From positions 2,356,001 through 2,420,000 of the forward strand of contig NZ_RKSM01000001.1 of NCBI RefSeq assembly GCF_008729015.1: a DNA stretch of 64,000 nucleotides, read 5' to 3'. Position numbers and translations under genes: made by a program. Shown here piece after piece: positions 9,057 to 17,673 of the stretch. The stretch's first letter is position 1. Every line of letters begins with the position of its first letter. The DNA comes from Haloarcula sp. CBA1129 (GTDB lineage Archaea > Halobacteriota > Halobacteria > Halobacteriales > Haloarculaceae). Below the pieces are notes generated by a model. It was given only the letters and a program-made list of their open reading frames with translations. It had not been told where the DNA came from and did not search any database.

Positions 9057-10324
9057 ACGGCGTAGCTGAGTCCAACAGTGCCGATCCGGGACAGGACCAC
9101 TCTGGGCCGATGCTCGACGTTTCTGACCTCGCAGTGTCGTTCGGCGGCCAGTCGGTCGTCTCGGGCGTCGATTTTACCGTCGACCGTGGGTCGCTCGTCG
9201 GTCTCGTCGGTCCCAACGGCGCGGGCAAGACGACGGTCCTGCGGACGGTCAAGGGGACGCTGGACCCGGACCGCGGGACTGTCCGCGTCGACGGCGAACC
9301 GGTTTCGGACCGCTCGGCGAAGGCGGTGAGCCGACTGGTCGCGAGCACGCCCCAGAGCACCGACCTCTCCTTCGATTTCACTGTCAGACAGACCGTAGAG
9401 ATGGGGCGAACGCCGCATCTCGGCCGGTTCGACCGGATGGACGAGGCCGACCGGCGCGCCGTCGAACGGGCGATGGAGCGCGCGAGCGTCGCCCAGTTTG
9501 CCGACCGCCCGTTCACCTCGCTGTCCGGCGGCGAGCGCCAGCGCGTCCTCCTCGCTCGGGCACTCGCACAGGAGACGCCGGTCCTGCTGCTCGACGAACC
9601 GACGGCGAGCCTCGACATCAATCACGCCGTCCGGACGCTCGAACTCGTCCGTTCGCTCGTCGACAGTGGGAAGGCGGCAATCGCCGCGATACACGACCTC
9701 AATCTGGCTGCGCGGTACTGCGACGAACTGGTGTTGCTCGCGGGGGGCGAAGTCCGTGCAGCGGGCCGTCCAGTGGACGTCCTCACGAGCGACACGCTCC
9801 GGGACGCGTTCGACGCGGAGACACTGGTGACGACCCAGCCAGGAACCGATGCGCCGCTCGTGACGCCGCTGGCCGAACATGAGTCGGTTTCTCGTCGCGT
9901 CCACGTCGTCGGGACTGGCAAGCCAGCGGCCGCCGCCGTCTCGAAACTCGTCGGGGCTGGCTGTCGGGTGAGTGTCGGCGTCGTTCCGGCGGGCGACGCG
10001 GCCGCCGAGCGGGCGGCTGACCTCGACTGCGAGGCGGTCACGGTCCCGGCCTTCGCCGGCATCGACGACACGGCCCGTGAGCGCGCCGTCGACCTCGCCG
10101 CTGCCGCCGATGCAGTCGTGATTGCGGGCGAACCCGGTGACGGCAACAGCCCAGTTATTGAGGCAGGCAGCGCTCGTCTCACTGTCGAAACAGCGGAGGG
10201 TAGCCATGCCAGCAGCGGTCACGACACCGTACCGCTGGCTGCGCTCCCTGCGGCGGTGGGGTCCCTCCCGCCCGCAACGACGCGTGGCGCGACACCGCCG
10301 CTCAAGCAGTCCACCACTGACTGA
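9053..10324 (+). CDS. btuD: BtuD-like ABC transporter ATPase with C-terminal extra domain
   Basis: Protein of 423 residues. The ATPase core (about 20-265) has Walker A GPNGAGKTT (53-61), signature LSGGERQRV, Walker B LLLDEPTASLD and the switch His (AAIHDLN). It energises the BtuC permease. The start is the ATG overlapping the btuC stop. A further stretch of about 155 residues (about 270-423) is not found in ordinary BtuD or FecE ATPases. It begins RVHVVGTGKPAAAAVSKL and looks like a small alpha/beta (Rossmann-like) domain, ending in a Pro/Thr-rich tail. It could sense ligand or nucleotide; its function is unknown. Confidence 0.88.
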   Translation: MNGVAESNSADPGQDHSGPMLDVSDLAVSFGGQSVVSGVDFTVDRGSLVGLVGPNGAGKTTVLRTVKGTLDPDRGTVRVDGEPVSDRSAKAVSRLVASTPQSTDLSFDFTVRQTVEMGRTPHLGRFDRMDEADRRAVERAMERASVAQFADRPFTSLSGGERQRVLLARALAQETPVLLLDEPTASLDINHAVRTLELVRSLVDSGKAAIAAIHDLNLAARYCDELVLLAGGEVRAAGRPVDVLTSDTLRDAFDAETLVTTQPGTDAPLVTPLAEHESVSRRVHVVGTGKPAAAAVSKLVGAGCRVSVGVVPAGDAAAERAADLDCEAVTVPAFAGIDDTARERAVDLAAAADAVVIAGEPGDGNSPVIEAGSARLTVETAEGSHASSGHDTVPLAALPAAVGSLPPATTRGATPPLKQSTTD

Positions 10325-10395
10325 GGCCACCGCAGACTGCGCCTGCGGCGACGGGAAACAGCAACACCGATACTTTTCGCTCCCGTACCTCGCCC

Positions 10396-12813
10396 GTGGA
10401 CGACACGATTGCGTGGCTCCGGGACCGGCCGTACTACGAGGGACAGATCGTCGACCAGCGGACGGTGCCCGGCCGGGACGCGCGGACCGCGGACTGCGAC
10501 GTTGCGGACCGACTCACCGGCGTCCTCGAAGACCGGGGCATCACGGACCTCTACGCACACCAAGTGGACGCTATCGAGGCGGTCCGTGACGGTCGAAACG
10601 TCGTCCTCGCGACCGAAACGGCAAGCGGCAAGAGCCTCGCCTACACCGTTCCCGCCTTCGAGCGGGCACTGGACCGCCGGGCGACGACGCTGTACGTCGC
10701 ACCGCAAGTCGCGCTCATCAACGACCAGACCGAGACACTGTCGGAACTGGCACAGGGGCTTGGCTTCGCCTCCGGCGTCTCCGTCGCCCAGTACACCGGC
10801 CGACAATCGAAATCCGAGAAGGAAGCCATCAGGGAGCGCCAGCCGACCGTGTTGCTGACGACGCCGGACATGCTCCACTACGGCATCCTGCCCCACGCCC
10901 ACCGCCTGTGGGACTGGTTCTTCGGGCGGCTCGAAACCGTCGTCATCGACGAGGTGCACGGCTACCGCGGCGTGTTCGGCAGCCACGTCTCGCTGGTGAT
11001 GCGCCGCCTCCAGCGGGTCGCGGAGCGGTTCGACGCGGGCAGTGGCGCGGGGGACGATAGCGGTACCGCGGGCGGTCCGGAGTGGATCTGCTGCTCGGCG
11101 ACAATCGGGAATCCGGTCGAACACGCCGCTGCTGTCACCGGCCAGCCCGAGCCGTCGTTTGCGCTCGTCGACGAGGACGCAAGCGCCAGCGGGCCGCGTC
11201 ACTGGCTGCTGTGGAACCCCCCGGAGTACGAGGGTGGCGGCTGGGGGAGCGGCCGGCGGAAGTCCAATCACGTCGAGACGAAACAGCTGTTCGTCGACCT
11301 CGTCGAACGGGGCCTCCAGACGGTCGTCTTCGCCGGGTCACGCCAGACGGCCGAGCGGTACGCCAGCGACAGCGCGGACGAACTCCGGAGCCGCGGCGAG
11401 CACGACCTCGCCGATAGCGTCGGTGCGTATCAGGCCGCGTTGACCGACGACCGCCGGCGCGAACTGGAACAGGGCCTGCAGTCCGGGGACCTGCGGGGCG
11501 TCTGGTCGACCAGCGCGCTCGAACTGGGCGTCGACGTGGGCGGCCTCGACGCCGTATTGCTGGACGGGTATCCCGGCACGCGGATGCGAGCCTTCCAGCA
11601 GGCCGGGCGGGCCGGCCGCGGCACCGACCCTGCGCTGGTCGCCCTCGTCGGCGGCGAGGATCAACTGGACCAGTATGTCCTGCGCAACCCCGACGCGCTG
11701 TTCGAGACCGGGGCCGAGCAAGCCGTGACCAACCCCGAAAACGAGCAACTGCTTCCGAACCACGTCCACGCAGCCGCCTGCGAAAACTGGCTCTCACCGG
11801 CCGACGACCGCCACTTCGGCGAGACGTTCCCCGATGTCGTCGCCGACCTCGAATCGGCCGGGAAACTCGACCGTCGCCAGACCGATCAGGGGATGCGCTG
11901 GCTCGGCAACGGCAGCCCACACCACGAGATGAACCTGCGGACCGTCGACGACGGCGAGGTGAAACTGGTCGCGAAAGGCGACGTGATAGCGAAACTCTCC
12001 GTCGAGGACGCGTTGCGGGACGCTCACCCCGGCGCGGTTTATCATCATCAGGGCCGGCGCTACGAGGTGACTGACCTCGACCTCGATGCGGGCGTCGCCG
12101 AACTCGACCGGACGTGGGCCGACTACTTCACCCGCGTCCTGCACGACAAGACCATCACCGTCGAGGCGGACCTGACAGAGCGGCGCTTACCGACCCGCGA
12201 GGACGTGCCGGTCCGCTTCGCGTCGGTGACGATGCGCAAGCAGATTACCGGCTACGAGCGCCGCGACGGCTCATCCGGGGAGGTGCTCGGTCAGCGCTCG
12301 CTCGACCTGCCCGAGACGACGTTAGAGACCAAGGCGCTGTACCACACGGTGCCGTCGGACTTGGAGAGCGAGATACAACAAGGCGCGTACAGGGCCGGAA
12401 GCGGCTCCAAGGGAGGTGATGGGAGCCATCCCGGTGATGAGGCAACCGACCCCGGCGACTTCCCGGGAGCCATCCACGCCGCCGAACACGCCATGATTTC
12501 GATGTTTCCCTTCGAGTACCTCTGTGACCGCGGCGACATCGGCGGGCTGTCGACGCCGCGGCACCCACACACCGGCGAGCCGACGATCTTCATCTACGAC
12601 GGCTACCCCGGCGGCATCGGCCTGACGCGGGCCGGCTATCACGACATCGGGCCGCTGATGGACACCACGCTGTCGATGCTGCGCTCGTGTGACTGCGCCG
12701 ACGGGTGTCCGGCCTGCGTGCAGTCCCCCCACTGCGGAAACGCGAACGACCCGCTTGACAAACACGGCGCGATACACCTGCTGGACGGGCTGACGGACGG
12801 CGTAGCGGAGTGA
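10396..12813 (+). CDS. DEAD/DEAH-box helicase with C-terminal DUF1998 zinc module (Hrq1/MrfA-like)
   Basis: Superfamily 2 helicase of 805 residues. It has Walker A TETASGKS (73-80), a DEVH box (VIDEVHGYRG, about 183), motif III SAT, a second RecA lobe with the QQAGRAGRG motif VI (about 397-405), and a C-terminal DUF1998 domain with a Cys cluster (CDCADGCPAC then C, near 755-775) that should bind zinc. In characterised relatives (yeast Hrq1, bacterial MrfA) this family acts in crosslink or mitomycin damage repair. The start is GTG at 10396, about 24 bases after a TATA-like GATACTTTTC, so the transcript is probably leaderless. Confidence 0.88.
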   Translation: MDDTIAWLRDRPYYEGQIVDQRTVPGRDARTADCDVADRLTGVLEDRGITDLYAHQVDAIEAVRDGRNVVLATETASGKSLAYTVPAFERALDRRATTLYVAPQVALINDQTETLSELAQGLGFASGVSVAQYTGRQSKSEKEAIRERQPTVLLTTPDMLHYGILPHAHRLWDWFFGRLETVVIDEVHGYRGVFGSHVSLVMRRLQRVAERFDAGSGAGDDSGTAGGPEWICCSATIGNPVEHAAAVTGQPEPSFALVDEDASASGPRHWLLWNPPEYEGGGWGSGRRKSNHVETKQLFVDLVERGLQTVVFAGSRQTAERYASDSADELRSRGEHDLADSVGAYQAALTDDRRRELEQGLQSGDLRGVWSTSALELGVDVGGLDAVLLDGYPGTRMRAFQQAGRAGRGTDPALVALVGGEDQLDQYVLRNPDALFETGAEQAVTNPENEQLLPNHVHAAACENWLSPADDRHFGETFPDVVADLESAGKLDRRQTDQGMRWLGNGSPHHEMNLRTVDDGEVKLVAKGDVIAKLSVEDALRDAHPGAVYHHQGRRYEVTDLDLDAGVAELDRTWADYFTRVLHDKTITVEADLTERRLPTREDVPVRFASVTMRKQITGYERRDGSSGEVLGQRSLDLPETTLETKALYHTVPSDLESEIQQGAYRAGSGSKGGDGSHPGDEATDPGDFPGAIHAAEHAMISMFPFEYLCDRGDIGGLSTPRHPHTGEPTIFIYDGYPGGIGLTRAGYHDIGPLMDTTLSMLRSCDCADGCPACVQSPHCGNANDPLDKHGAIHLLDGLTDGVAE

Positions 12814-12850
12814 GAGAGCGGCACGGAGGACGCGGGCGTACCGAACGTCT

Positions 12851-13951
12851 CTACCGGAAGTCGTTGAGCCGCATCTGGTCCGGTGACAGGCTGTCCGGTT
12901 CGCTGGCACCGAGCAACCGTGGCAGCGCCGTGTTCGCGAACGTCAGTCCGACGACGAGCAGTATTGGGGCGAAAAAGAGCCCGTAGAACCCGAGCACGAC
13001 GGGGCCGAGCGTGTACGCGAGCATGAGGAGGCCGACGTGTGTGTTCTCACCGCTGAGCAGCGGCCGGAGCAGGAGGTCGGGAATCGTGTCGACGACGACC
13101 ACCGCGACGAGGAGGAACCCGAGCACGTACACGAGCAGCGAGGACTGTCCGTCGAGCACCACCGGTAGCGCGGCGATGCCGGTCAGCGGGAGATAGATAA
13201 TCTTCATCCCGACGACGGGAATCAGACTGGCGATACCGGTCAACGCGCCGGCAAGCGTCGGATACGGGACCTCGACAGCCGCCGGGGCGACCGCGTTGTA
13301 ACCGGTGAACGCAGCGATGGCGATGAGCGAGATCGCCAACACGTTCAGGAGATTACCGAACAGTACCGCCTCCAGTTCCTCGTCGACAGCTTCGAGGTAC
13401 TCCCGGATGATGGCTCCGTCATCGAACCGAAGCAGCCACTCCCGGATACGCCGCCCGTCCACCAGAAGATAGTACGTGACGATGGTCGTGATGAACAGAT
13501 TGAGAAGGAACTGGGAAGCGACCGAGGTAAGCACCATGGCGTTCTCGCTGAGAAAATCGACGAACGGCGAGAGCTGTCCCGACTGGTAGGCGCTGTACAG
13601 CCCCTCGGCAGTGAGGTCGGGGACCGACTCCGCGCCGTCGAGCCAACTGACGTGGGTCGCGGCCACGTCGACGAGCGCGTACTGGGTGACGAACTGCCGG
13701 GCTTCGACGATAAGCAAGACGCTCGCATAGCTGACGAGCAACAGGAGCGGGATCGCCAGCGAAGCCATCACCACGACCGCACGCACTCGCGCCGGAAGGC
13801 GGAGCCTGCGCAAGGAACTGTAGTACCGCCGCGTCGAATAATAGAGGAACACGGAGACAGTCAACGCCGCGATAAACTGATACGCGAGTACGCCGACCAC
13901 CACCGCGACAACGAGACCGAAGAGGGCAACGACGAAGCGCTTCTCGTCCAT
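12851..13951 (-). CDS. AI-2E family (PerM-type) transporter
   Basis: Membrane protein of 366 residues of the DUF20/AI-2E transporter family. It has two N-terminal helix pairs, a soluble segment (about 95-150), then the conserved C-terminal helix block with IPVVGMKIIYLP (about 240) and the PDLLLRPLLSGENTHVGLLML segment (about 287-307), the most conserved part of the family. Some bacterial members export the AI-2 signal and others act as sodium/proton antiporters, so the name does not fix its substrate. It is convergent with the helicase gene. Confidence 0.85.
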   Translation of the reverse strand: MDEKRFVVALFGLVVAVVVGVLAYQFIAALTVSVFLYYSTRRYYSSLRRLRLPARVRAVVVMASLAIPLLLLVSYASVLLIVEARQFVTQYALVDVAATHVSWLDGAESVPDLTAEGLYSAYQSGQLSPFVDFLSENAMVLTSVASQFLLNLFITTIVTYYLLVDGRRIREWLLRFDDGAIIREYLEAVDEELEAVLFGNLLNVLAISLIAIAAFTGYNAVAPAAVEVPYPTLAGALTGIASLIPVVGMKIIYLPLTGIAALPVVLDGQSSLLVYVLGFLLVAVVVVDTIPDLLLRPLLSGENTHVGLLMLAYTLGPVVLGFYGLFFAPILLVVGLTFANTALPRLLGASEPDSLSPDQMRLNDFR

Positions 13952-13970
13952 ATACGTACCATTTTAGGGA

Positions 13971-13980
13971 CAAATATAAA
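13971..13980 (-). promoter_or_regulatory. TATA box of the AI-2E family transporter gene
   Basis: On the minus strand TTTATATTTG lies about 24 bases before the start codon at 13951, fitting a leaderless transcript. It is the clearest AT-rich element in this gap. Confidence 0.6.
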
Positions 13981-14030
13981 CGTACGGTCGCTGGAGACGA
14001 GGCGGAGTCAGACGCCGGACGGAGCGGCCG

Positions 14031-14906
14031 TCACTCGGCTCGCTCGTCGGCCGCTCTAGGCCCGTCGTGGACGCCGATGTCGCCCGAGAGTTCGTGCTGG
14101 GTCGTGTTGCTGAGGTCGATGCCCTCGGCGCGACAGGCCTCGTGGACGCCACGGACGAACGCCGAGTGGACGCTGGGGAGTCTGTTCCGGCGGTTGTTCG
14201 GAATCCATATCCGCCCGGTCACTACCACGGCGGCGTCGGCGAGTCTGTCGACCCCGACCACCGGTTCCGGCTTCTCGGCGACGTGGTCGATGTCGCGGGC
14301 GACGTTCCTGATGATGGCCTCCACTTCGTCGAGGTCGGCGTCGTAGCCGACGCCGAAGTCATACGAGATGCCGATTGGCCCCGTCGAGGTCCGGTTGGTC
14401 ACCGCGCTCGTCGCCAGATCGGTGTTCGGCACGATTACTCGCTCATTGTCGGGCGTCCGGACGCGTGTGACCCGGAGATCGATGTCGACGACGACGCCGC
14501 GCTTGCCGTTCCACTCTATCGTGTCGCCGACGTTCAGGTCCGGGTCGGTGACGATGAACACGCCGGAGACGAAGTTGCCGAGCACGTCCTGTGCGGCCAG
14601 TCCGACGGCGACCGTCACGCCGGCCGCAACAAGCGTCGATCCGGCGAGTGTCCCTTGGAACCCGGCGACGCTCGCTGCGACGACCACCGCGAGGATGACG
14701 ACGAGAAGGTGACTGGCGCTTCCGAGCGCGCTCTCAAGCGTCTTATCGACTCTAGAGCGCTCCAGTCCCCAGCGGATAGCCGGGACGACGAGCAACCGGC
14801 CCAGAAAATAGAGGACCGCCCCGACGACGAGAAACTCCGCGCCGTCCTCCGCGAGTTGCGCGTACGTCGAGGCGAGGTCCCCTGAAAACGGGTCCGTGAC
14901 CTGCAT
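14031..14906 (-). CDS. Small-conductance mechanosensitive channel (MscS family)
   Basis: Protein of 291 residues from the ATG at 14906; an upstream in-frame ATG would add nine residues. Three transmembrane helices lead into the glycine/alanine-rich pore helix (about 90-125, AAGVTVAVGLAAQDVLGNFVSG). The MscS beta domain follows (FIVTDPDLNVGDTIEWNGKRGVVVDIDLRVTRVRTPDNE, about 125-160), then a C-terminal alpha/beta cage. It opens under membrane tension to release solutes during osmotic downshift, a basic need for a halophile. Confidence 0.9.
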   Translation of the reverse strand: MQVTDPFSGDLASTYAQLAEDGAEFLVVGAVLYFLGRLLVVPAIRWGLERSRVDKTLESALGSASHLLVVILAVVVAASVAGFQGTLAGSTLVAAGVTVAVGLAAQDVLGNFVSGVFIVTDPDLNVGDTIEWNGKRGVVVDIDLRVTRVRTPDNERVIVPNTDLATSAVTNRTSTGPIGISYDFGVGYDADLDEVEAIIRNVARDIDHVAEKPEPVVGVDRLADAAVVVTGRIWIPNNRRNRLPSVHSAFVRGVHEACRAEGIDLSNTTQHELSGDIGVHDGPRAADERAE

Positions 14907-15007
14907 ACCGCACCATTCCGGGGCGACGACCATGAATGTCAGCCACGCGGATCGACCGCGGCGACGCTTTGCACACGGCGGTCACGTCGCGCGGCTTCGG
15001 ACCGATT

Positions 15008-15044
15008 GCCCTACTCGTTCGTTCAGAATGAGCCTCGTTCGGTG
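15008..15044 (-). pseudogene. Remnant of the 3' end of a second Lrp-like gene
   Basis: Read on the minus strand, this stretch encodes RTRLILNERVG. This is almost the C-terminal peptide of the neighbouring Lrp gene (KTRLILNERVG), whose coding DNA lies about 85 bases away. The two copies share 14 identical bases (15016-15029 and 15101-15114). Most differences around them fall at synonymous codon positions (AGA/AGG, TTG/CTC, CGG/CGA, GTT/GTA). The fossil has CAA where the intact gene has its stop. It looks like the tail of a diverged paralogue, not a fresh duplication. Confidence 0.55.
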
Positions 15045-15090
15045 AATTGCAATTGCTCGCGGTCGGTTCGCGCGCGGCTAGCCGTGCGCA

Positions 15091-15504
15091 TCACCCAACC
15101 CGTTCGTTCAGAATCAATCTCGTCTTCGTGCCCACGACCTCCTCCAACTCACGCGCTTGCGTGATGAGGCCGTTGACCGCGTCGGTGTCGGCGGCGTCGA
15201 CGACGACGACGATGTCCTCCTCGCCGGAGACTTGCCACACGAAATCGACCTCCTGCCAATCAGCGATGCGATCCGAAACCGCGGCCGTGTCGACGTTCAC
15301 GTCGACCCGAACCTCTATCATCGCTTTCACGTTGCCGGTCCGAGTCGCGACAGTGAAACGTTCGATTACGCCGTCCTCGACCAGTCTATCGACGCGATTC
15401 CGTACGGTCCCTTCAGACGTGCCGACTCGGTCTGCGATTTCCGTATACGGGGTTCGGGCATCCCGTCGGAGTATCGAGAGTATCTCTCTGTCGAGGTCGT
15501 CCAT
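15091..15504 (-). CDS. Lrp/AsnC family transcriptional regulator
   Basis: Regulator of 137 residues. An N-terminal winged helix-turn-helix (about 1-55, DREILSILRRDARTPYTEIADRVGTSEGTVRNRVDRLVEDG) is followed by a RAM-type ligand-binding/oligomerisation domain (about 65-137) containing the GEEDIVVVVDAAD segment. Such proteins form octamers and respond to amino acids. It is divergent from carA with 102 bases between start codons. It is therefore the obvious candidate controller of carbamoyl-phosphate synthesis, and possibly autoregulated. A fossil of a second copy's 3' end lies just downstream. Confidence 0.9.
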   Translation of the reverse strand: MDDLDREILSILRRDARTPYTEIADRVGTSEGTVRNRVDRLVEDGVIERFTVATRTGNVKAMIEVRVDVNVDTAAVSDRIADWQEVDFVWQVSGEEDIVVVVDAADTDAVNGLITQARELEEVVGTKTRLILNERVG

Positions 15505-15547
15505 CGAGATGTGACAGTTCCACCGGTCGTGACTTGAGGATTGCGAA

Positions 15548-15568
15548 ATTCGAAACTCGTCTTCGAAA
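15548..15568 (+). promoter_or_regulatory. Candidate operator upstream of carA (ATTCGAAA-N5-CTTCGA)
   Basis: ATTCGAAA, five bases, then CTTCGAAA. The same element with identical spacing occurs upstream of carB at 24109-24127. Each half contains the palindrome-like core TTCGA(A). It lies directly upstream of the carA TATA region and inside the divergent Lrp promoter, a position where bound Lrp could affect both genes. Confidence 0.55.
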
Positions 15569-15574
15569 GCAACC

Positions 15575-15580
15575 CTTATG
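15575..15580 (+). promoter_or_regulatory. TATA box of carA
   Basis: CTTATG is centred about 29 bases before the carA ATG at 15607, implying a leaderless or near-leaderless transcript. It begins seven bases after the candidate operator ends. Confidence 0.5.
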
Positions 15581-15606
15581 GCCGACTATAGTATACGCAT
15601 CTCGTA

Positions 15607-16653
15607 ATGGCTGACGCTTACGTGGCAATCGAAGGCGACCGCGTCATCGAGGCGCGCGCTCGCGCTCCGGGGACGGCCCGCGGCGAACTGGTCTTTACAA
15701 CAGCGTACACCGGTTACGAGGAGAGTCTCACCGACCCCTCCTACGAAGAGCAGGTCCTGACGTTCTCCTATCCGCTCATCGGGAACTACGGCGTCCGAGA
15801 GGAACGCTTCGAGTCGGACCGCGTCCACCCGCGCGCGGCAGTGGCCCGCGAGATGACCGACGACGTGGCCGAGTGGCTCGAATCCGAGGGCGTCCCAGCC
15901 GTCGACCACCTCGACACGCGCGACATCGTCACCGAAATCCGTGACGAGGGGGCGATGAAATGCGGTATCGCTGCCGGCCCGGACGTGACCGAGCAGGACG
16001 CGCTCGACGAACTCCACGAGTGCAAGCACATGTCCGACCACACCGACATCGGCGCGCAGGTCTCCGTCGACGACGTAGAAGTCCACAACGAGGGCGGCGA
16101 CGGTGCGACGGTCGCGCTGGTCGACTGCGGTGCGAAGGGGTCCATCACCGAGTCGCTGGTCGAACGTGACGCCGAAGTTCACATCTTCCCCTACGACGCC
16201 AGTGAGGACGACGTGGCGGCTGTCGACCCGGACCTGCTGTTCATCTCAAACGGCCCCGGTGACCCTGAGAACTTCGAGCAGGCCGGCGAACTCGTCGAGA
16301 CCTACGTCGGCGACGTGCCGCTCGCGGGCATCTGTCTCGGTCAGCAGGTCGTCGCTAACGCACTCGGCGGCGAAACCGAAAAAATGGAGTTCGGCCACCG
16401 CGGCGTGAACCAGCCGGTCCGTGACCTGCGCTCCAACCAAGTCGTGATGACGACCCAGAACCACGGCTACACCGTCGCCAACCCCGGCGACAAACTCGAC
16501 GTGACCCAAGTCAACGTCAACGATGACACACCGGAGGGGCTGGAAAACGACGATCTGGACATCATCACGCGCCAGTACCACCCCGAGGCCAACCCCGGCC
16601 CGCACGATTCGCTCGGCTTCTTCGATGATGTGCTGGGGATGGCGGGGGAGTAG
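15607..16653 (+). CDS. carA: Carbamoyl-phosphate synthase small (glutaminase) subunit
   Basis: Protein of 348 residues. The N-terminal CarA domain (about 1-135) includes VFTTAYTGYEESLTDPSY and SYPLIGNYGV. The class I glutamine amidotransferase domain (about 160-345) has the nucleophile in GICLGQQ and the His/Glu pair in YHPEANPGPHDS. It supplies ammonia to CarB for carbamoyl phosphate, which feeds pyrimidine and arginine synthesis. Unusually for the genus of operons, carB is not adjacent: it lies 4.1 kb away on the other strand, with a PH-like protein and a kinase between them. Confidence 0.95.
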   Translation: MADAYVAIEGDRVIEARARAPGTARGELVFTTAYTGYEESLTDPSYEEQVLTFSYPLIGNYGVREERFESDRVHPRAAVAREMTDDVAEWLESEGVPAVDHLDTRDIVTEIRDEGAMKCGIAAGPDVTEQDALDELHECKHMSDHTDIGAQVSVDDVEVHNEGGDGATVALVDCGAKGSITESLVERDAEVHIFPYDASEDDVAAVDPDLLFISNGPGDPENFEQAGELVETYVGDVPLAGICLGQQVVANALGGETEKMEFGHRGVNQPVRDLRSNQVVMTTQNHGYTVANPGDKLDVTQVNVNDDTPEGLENDDLDIITRQYHPEANPGPHDSLGFFDDVLGMAGE

Positions 16654-16818
16654 GGAGAGCCCGACCGCAGGGAGGGGTCTCCAAATCCCGAACGGTGAGC
16701 GTCAGCGAACCGTGAGGAGTAACGAGAGGCGCGCGAAGCGCGGCCCTCGGAGTTGCGAACGGGGAACAACGTGACCCGCGAGCAGTAGCGCGGTTCGCAC
16801 TCGTATGAGCCACGTCTT
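16654..16818. repeat. Low-complexity GCGA/ACCG-rich spacer after carA
   Basis: This 165-base gap is built from short reiterated words (GAACGGTGAG, GAACCGTGAG, GCGCGAAGCGCGG, AGTAGCGCGGTTCGC) with small inverted repeats, for example ACGGT at 16692-16696 against ACCGT at 16709-16713. Such spacers are scattered in haloarchaeal genomes. It has no coding signal; a role in 3' end formation between carA and the convergent gene is possible. Confidence 0.45.
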
Positions 16819-17445
16819 TCAGTCGCTGTCGTCGTCGATTGGCTGCCCGCGATAGTACGTCGTCTGGTCGCTGTCTTCGGTTTTGGTCGTGGTATCCTGC
16901 GGCGCGACGGGGCGGCCGCGGTACATGATCCGGTTAGCGGTGTCGTCGCCGTCGATGGCGTCCGGACTGTCCTGCTGATGGTTCTCGATGAACTCGGCGG
17001 CCGCGTTGAGGGTTGTCTTGTCGGTCTTGCGGTGCACCCAGCAGTGGTACATCTTCCGGGGGGTTCGGAGTGCAAGACGGTGCGCGCGGAACCCGGACTT
17101 GGTGGTAACGTCGGCAACTGCCTCGTGTGGAATCTCGATGACTTCGTCGTCCTCGTCTTTCCCGATGAGACAGAGTGTCCGCCGACCGGTGACCAGAATG
17201 ACCGTCCGACGGTCCCCGACCGGTGAGTCGGTCTTGCGCTTCGTTCCGCGCCCGATGCCGCGTTTCCCGTTGGTCAAAAGATATGCCGGGGCTTCCGCGC
17301 CGTCGAGGTACGTCAACGGCGGGTTGTTCAGCGGCGGGACCTCCGCAAACCGGCTCTCATGGCCAGCGAGTACCGCCGTCGTCACCGAACCGCTGGGGGC
17401 CATCTCGGCGACTGTCTCCGCCCGCTCGGTGACGTTCTCTATCAT
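16819..17445 (-). CDS. Uncharacterised protein with PH-like core and YRGxP tail motifs
   Basis: Protein of 208 residues with no clear named family. The centre (about 40-130) alternates short beta strands and ends in an amphipathic helix (VILVTGRRTLCLIG, VIEIPHEAVADVTTKSGF, HRLALRTPRKMYHCWV, DKTTLNAAAEFIENHQ), the layout of bacterial PH (YokE-like) domains. Two copies of a short motif close the protein: MYRGRPVAP near 167 and YYRGQPIDD at the end, joined by an acidic Thr-rich linker. No signal peptide or membrane helix is seen, so it is probably cytoplasmic. It is convergent with carA. Confidence 0.65.
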   Translation of the reverse strand: MIENVTERAETVAEMAPSGSVTTAVLAGHESRFAEVPPLNNPPLTYLDGAEAPAYLLTNGKRGIGRGTKRKTDSPVGDRRTVILVTGRRTLCLIGKDEDDEVIEIPHEAVADVTTKSGFRAHRLALRTPRKMYHCWVHRKTDKTTLNAAAEFIENHQQDSPDAIDGDDTANRIMYRGRPVAPQDTTTKTEDSDQTTYYRGQPIDDDSD

Positions 17446-17673
17446 CTGGTTCTCGGAGCGGCGACAGCGATTGCAACGCGATTCATACCGCTAGTGCCAC
17501 AGCCGCAGAGATGAGTGTTACGAACGTGCCATTATTGACTCATGGAAAGACATCCACTCACCAATACGCACCTACAACCCACTAATAAGCAATATTTTCG
17601 AACAGGAGCTATGGTTTGTGATATTTTTAGAGAGCGGCAGGTGGCTGACGAACAGCCATCACAACAGAGCCTT

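Noticed and set aside
8690-10330. A 546-residue minus-strand frame over btuC and btuD
   Set aside because: The plus strand encodes intact BtuC and BtuD with all signature motifs; the minus-strand product has none.
16692-16713. Possible attachment site or CRISPR-like repeats in the spacer after carA
   Set aside because: The words are short, irregular and not evenly spaced. They match common haloarchaeal low-complexity spacers.
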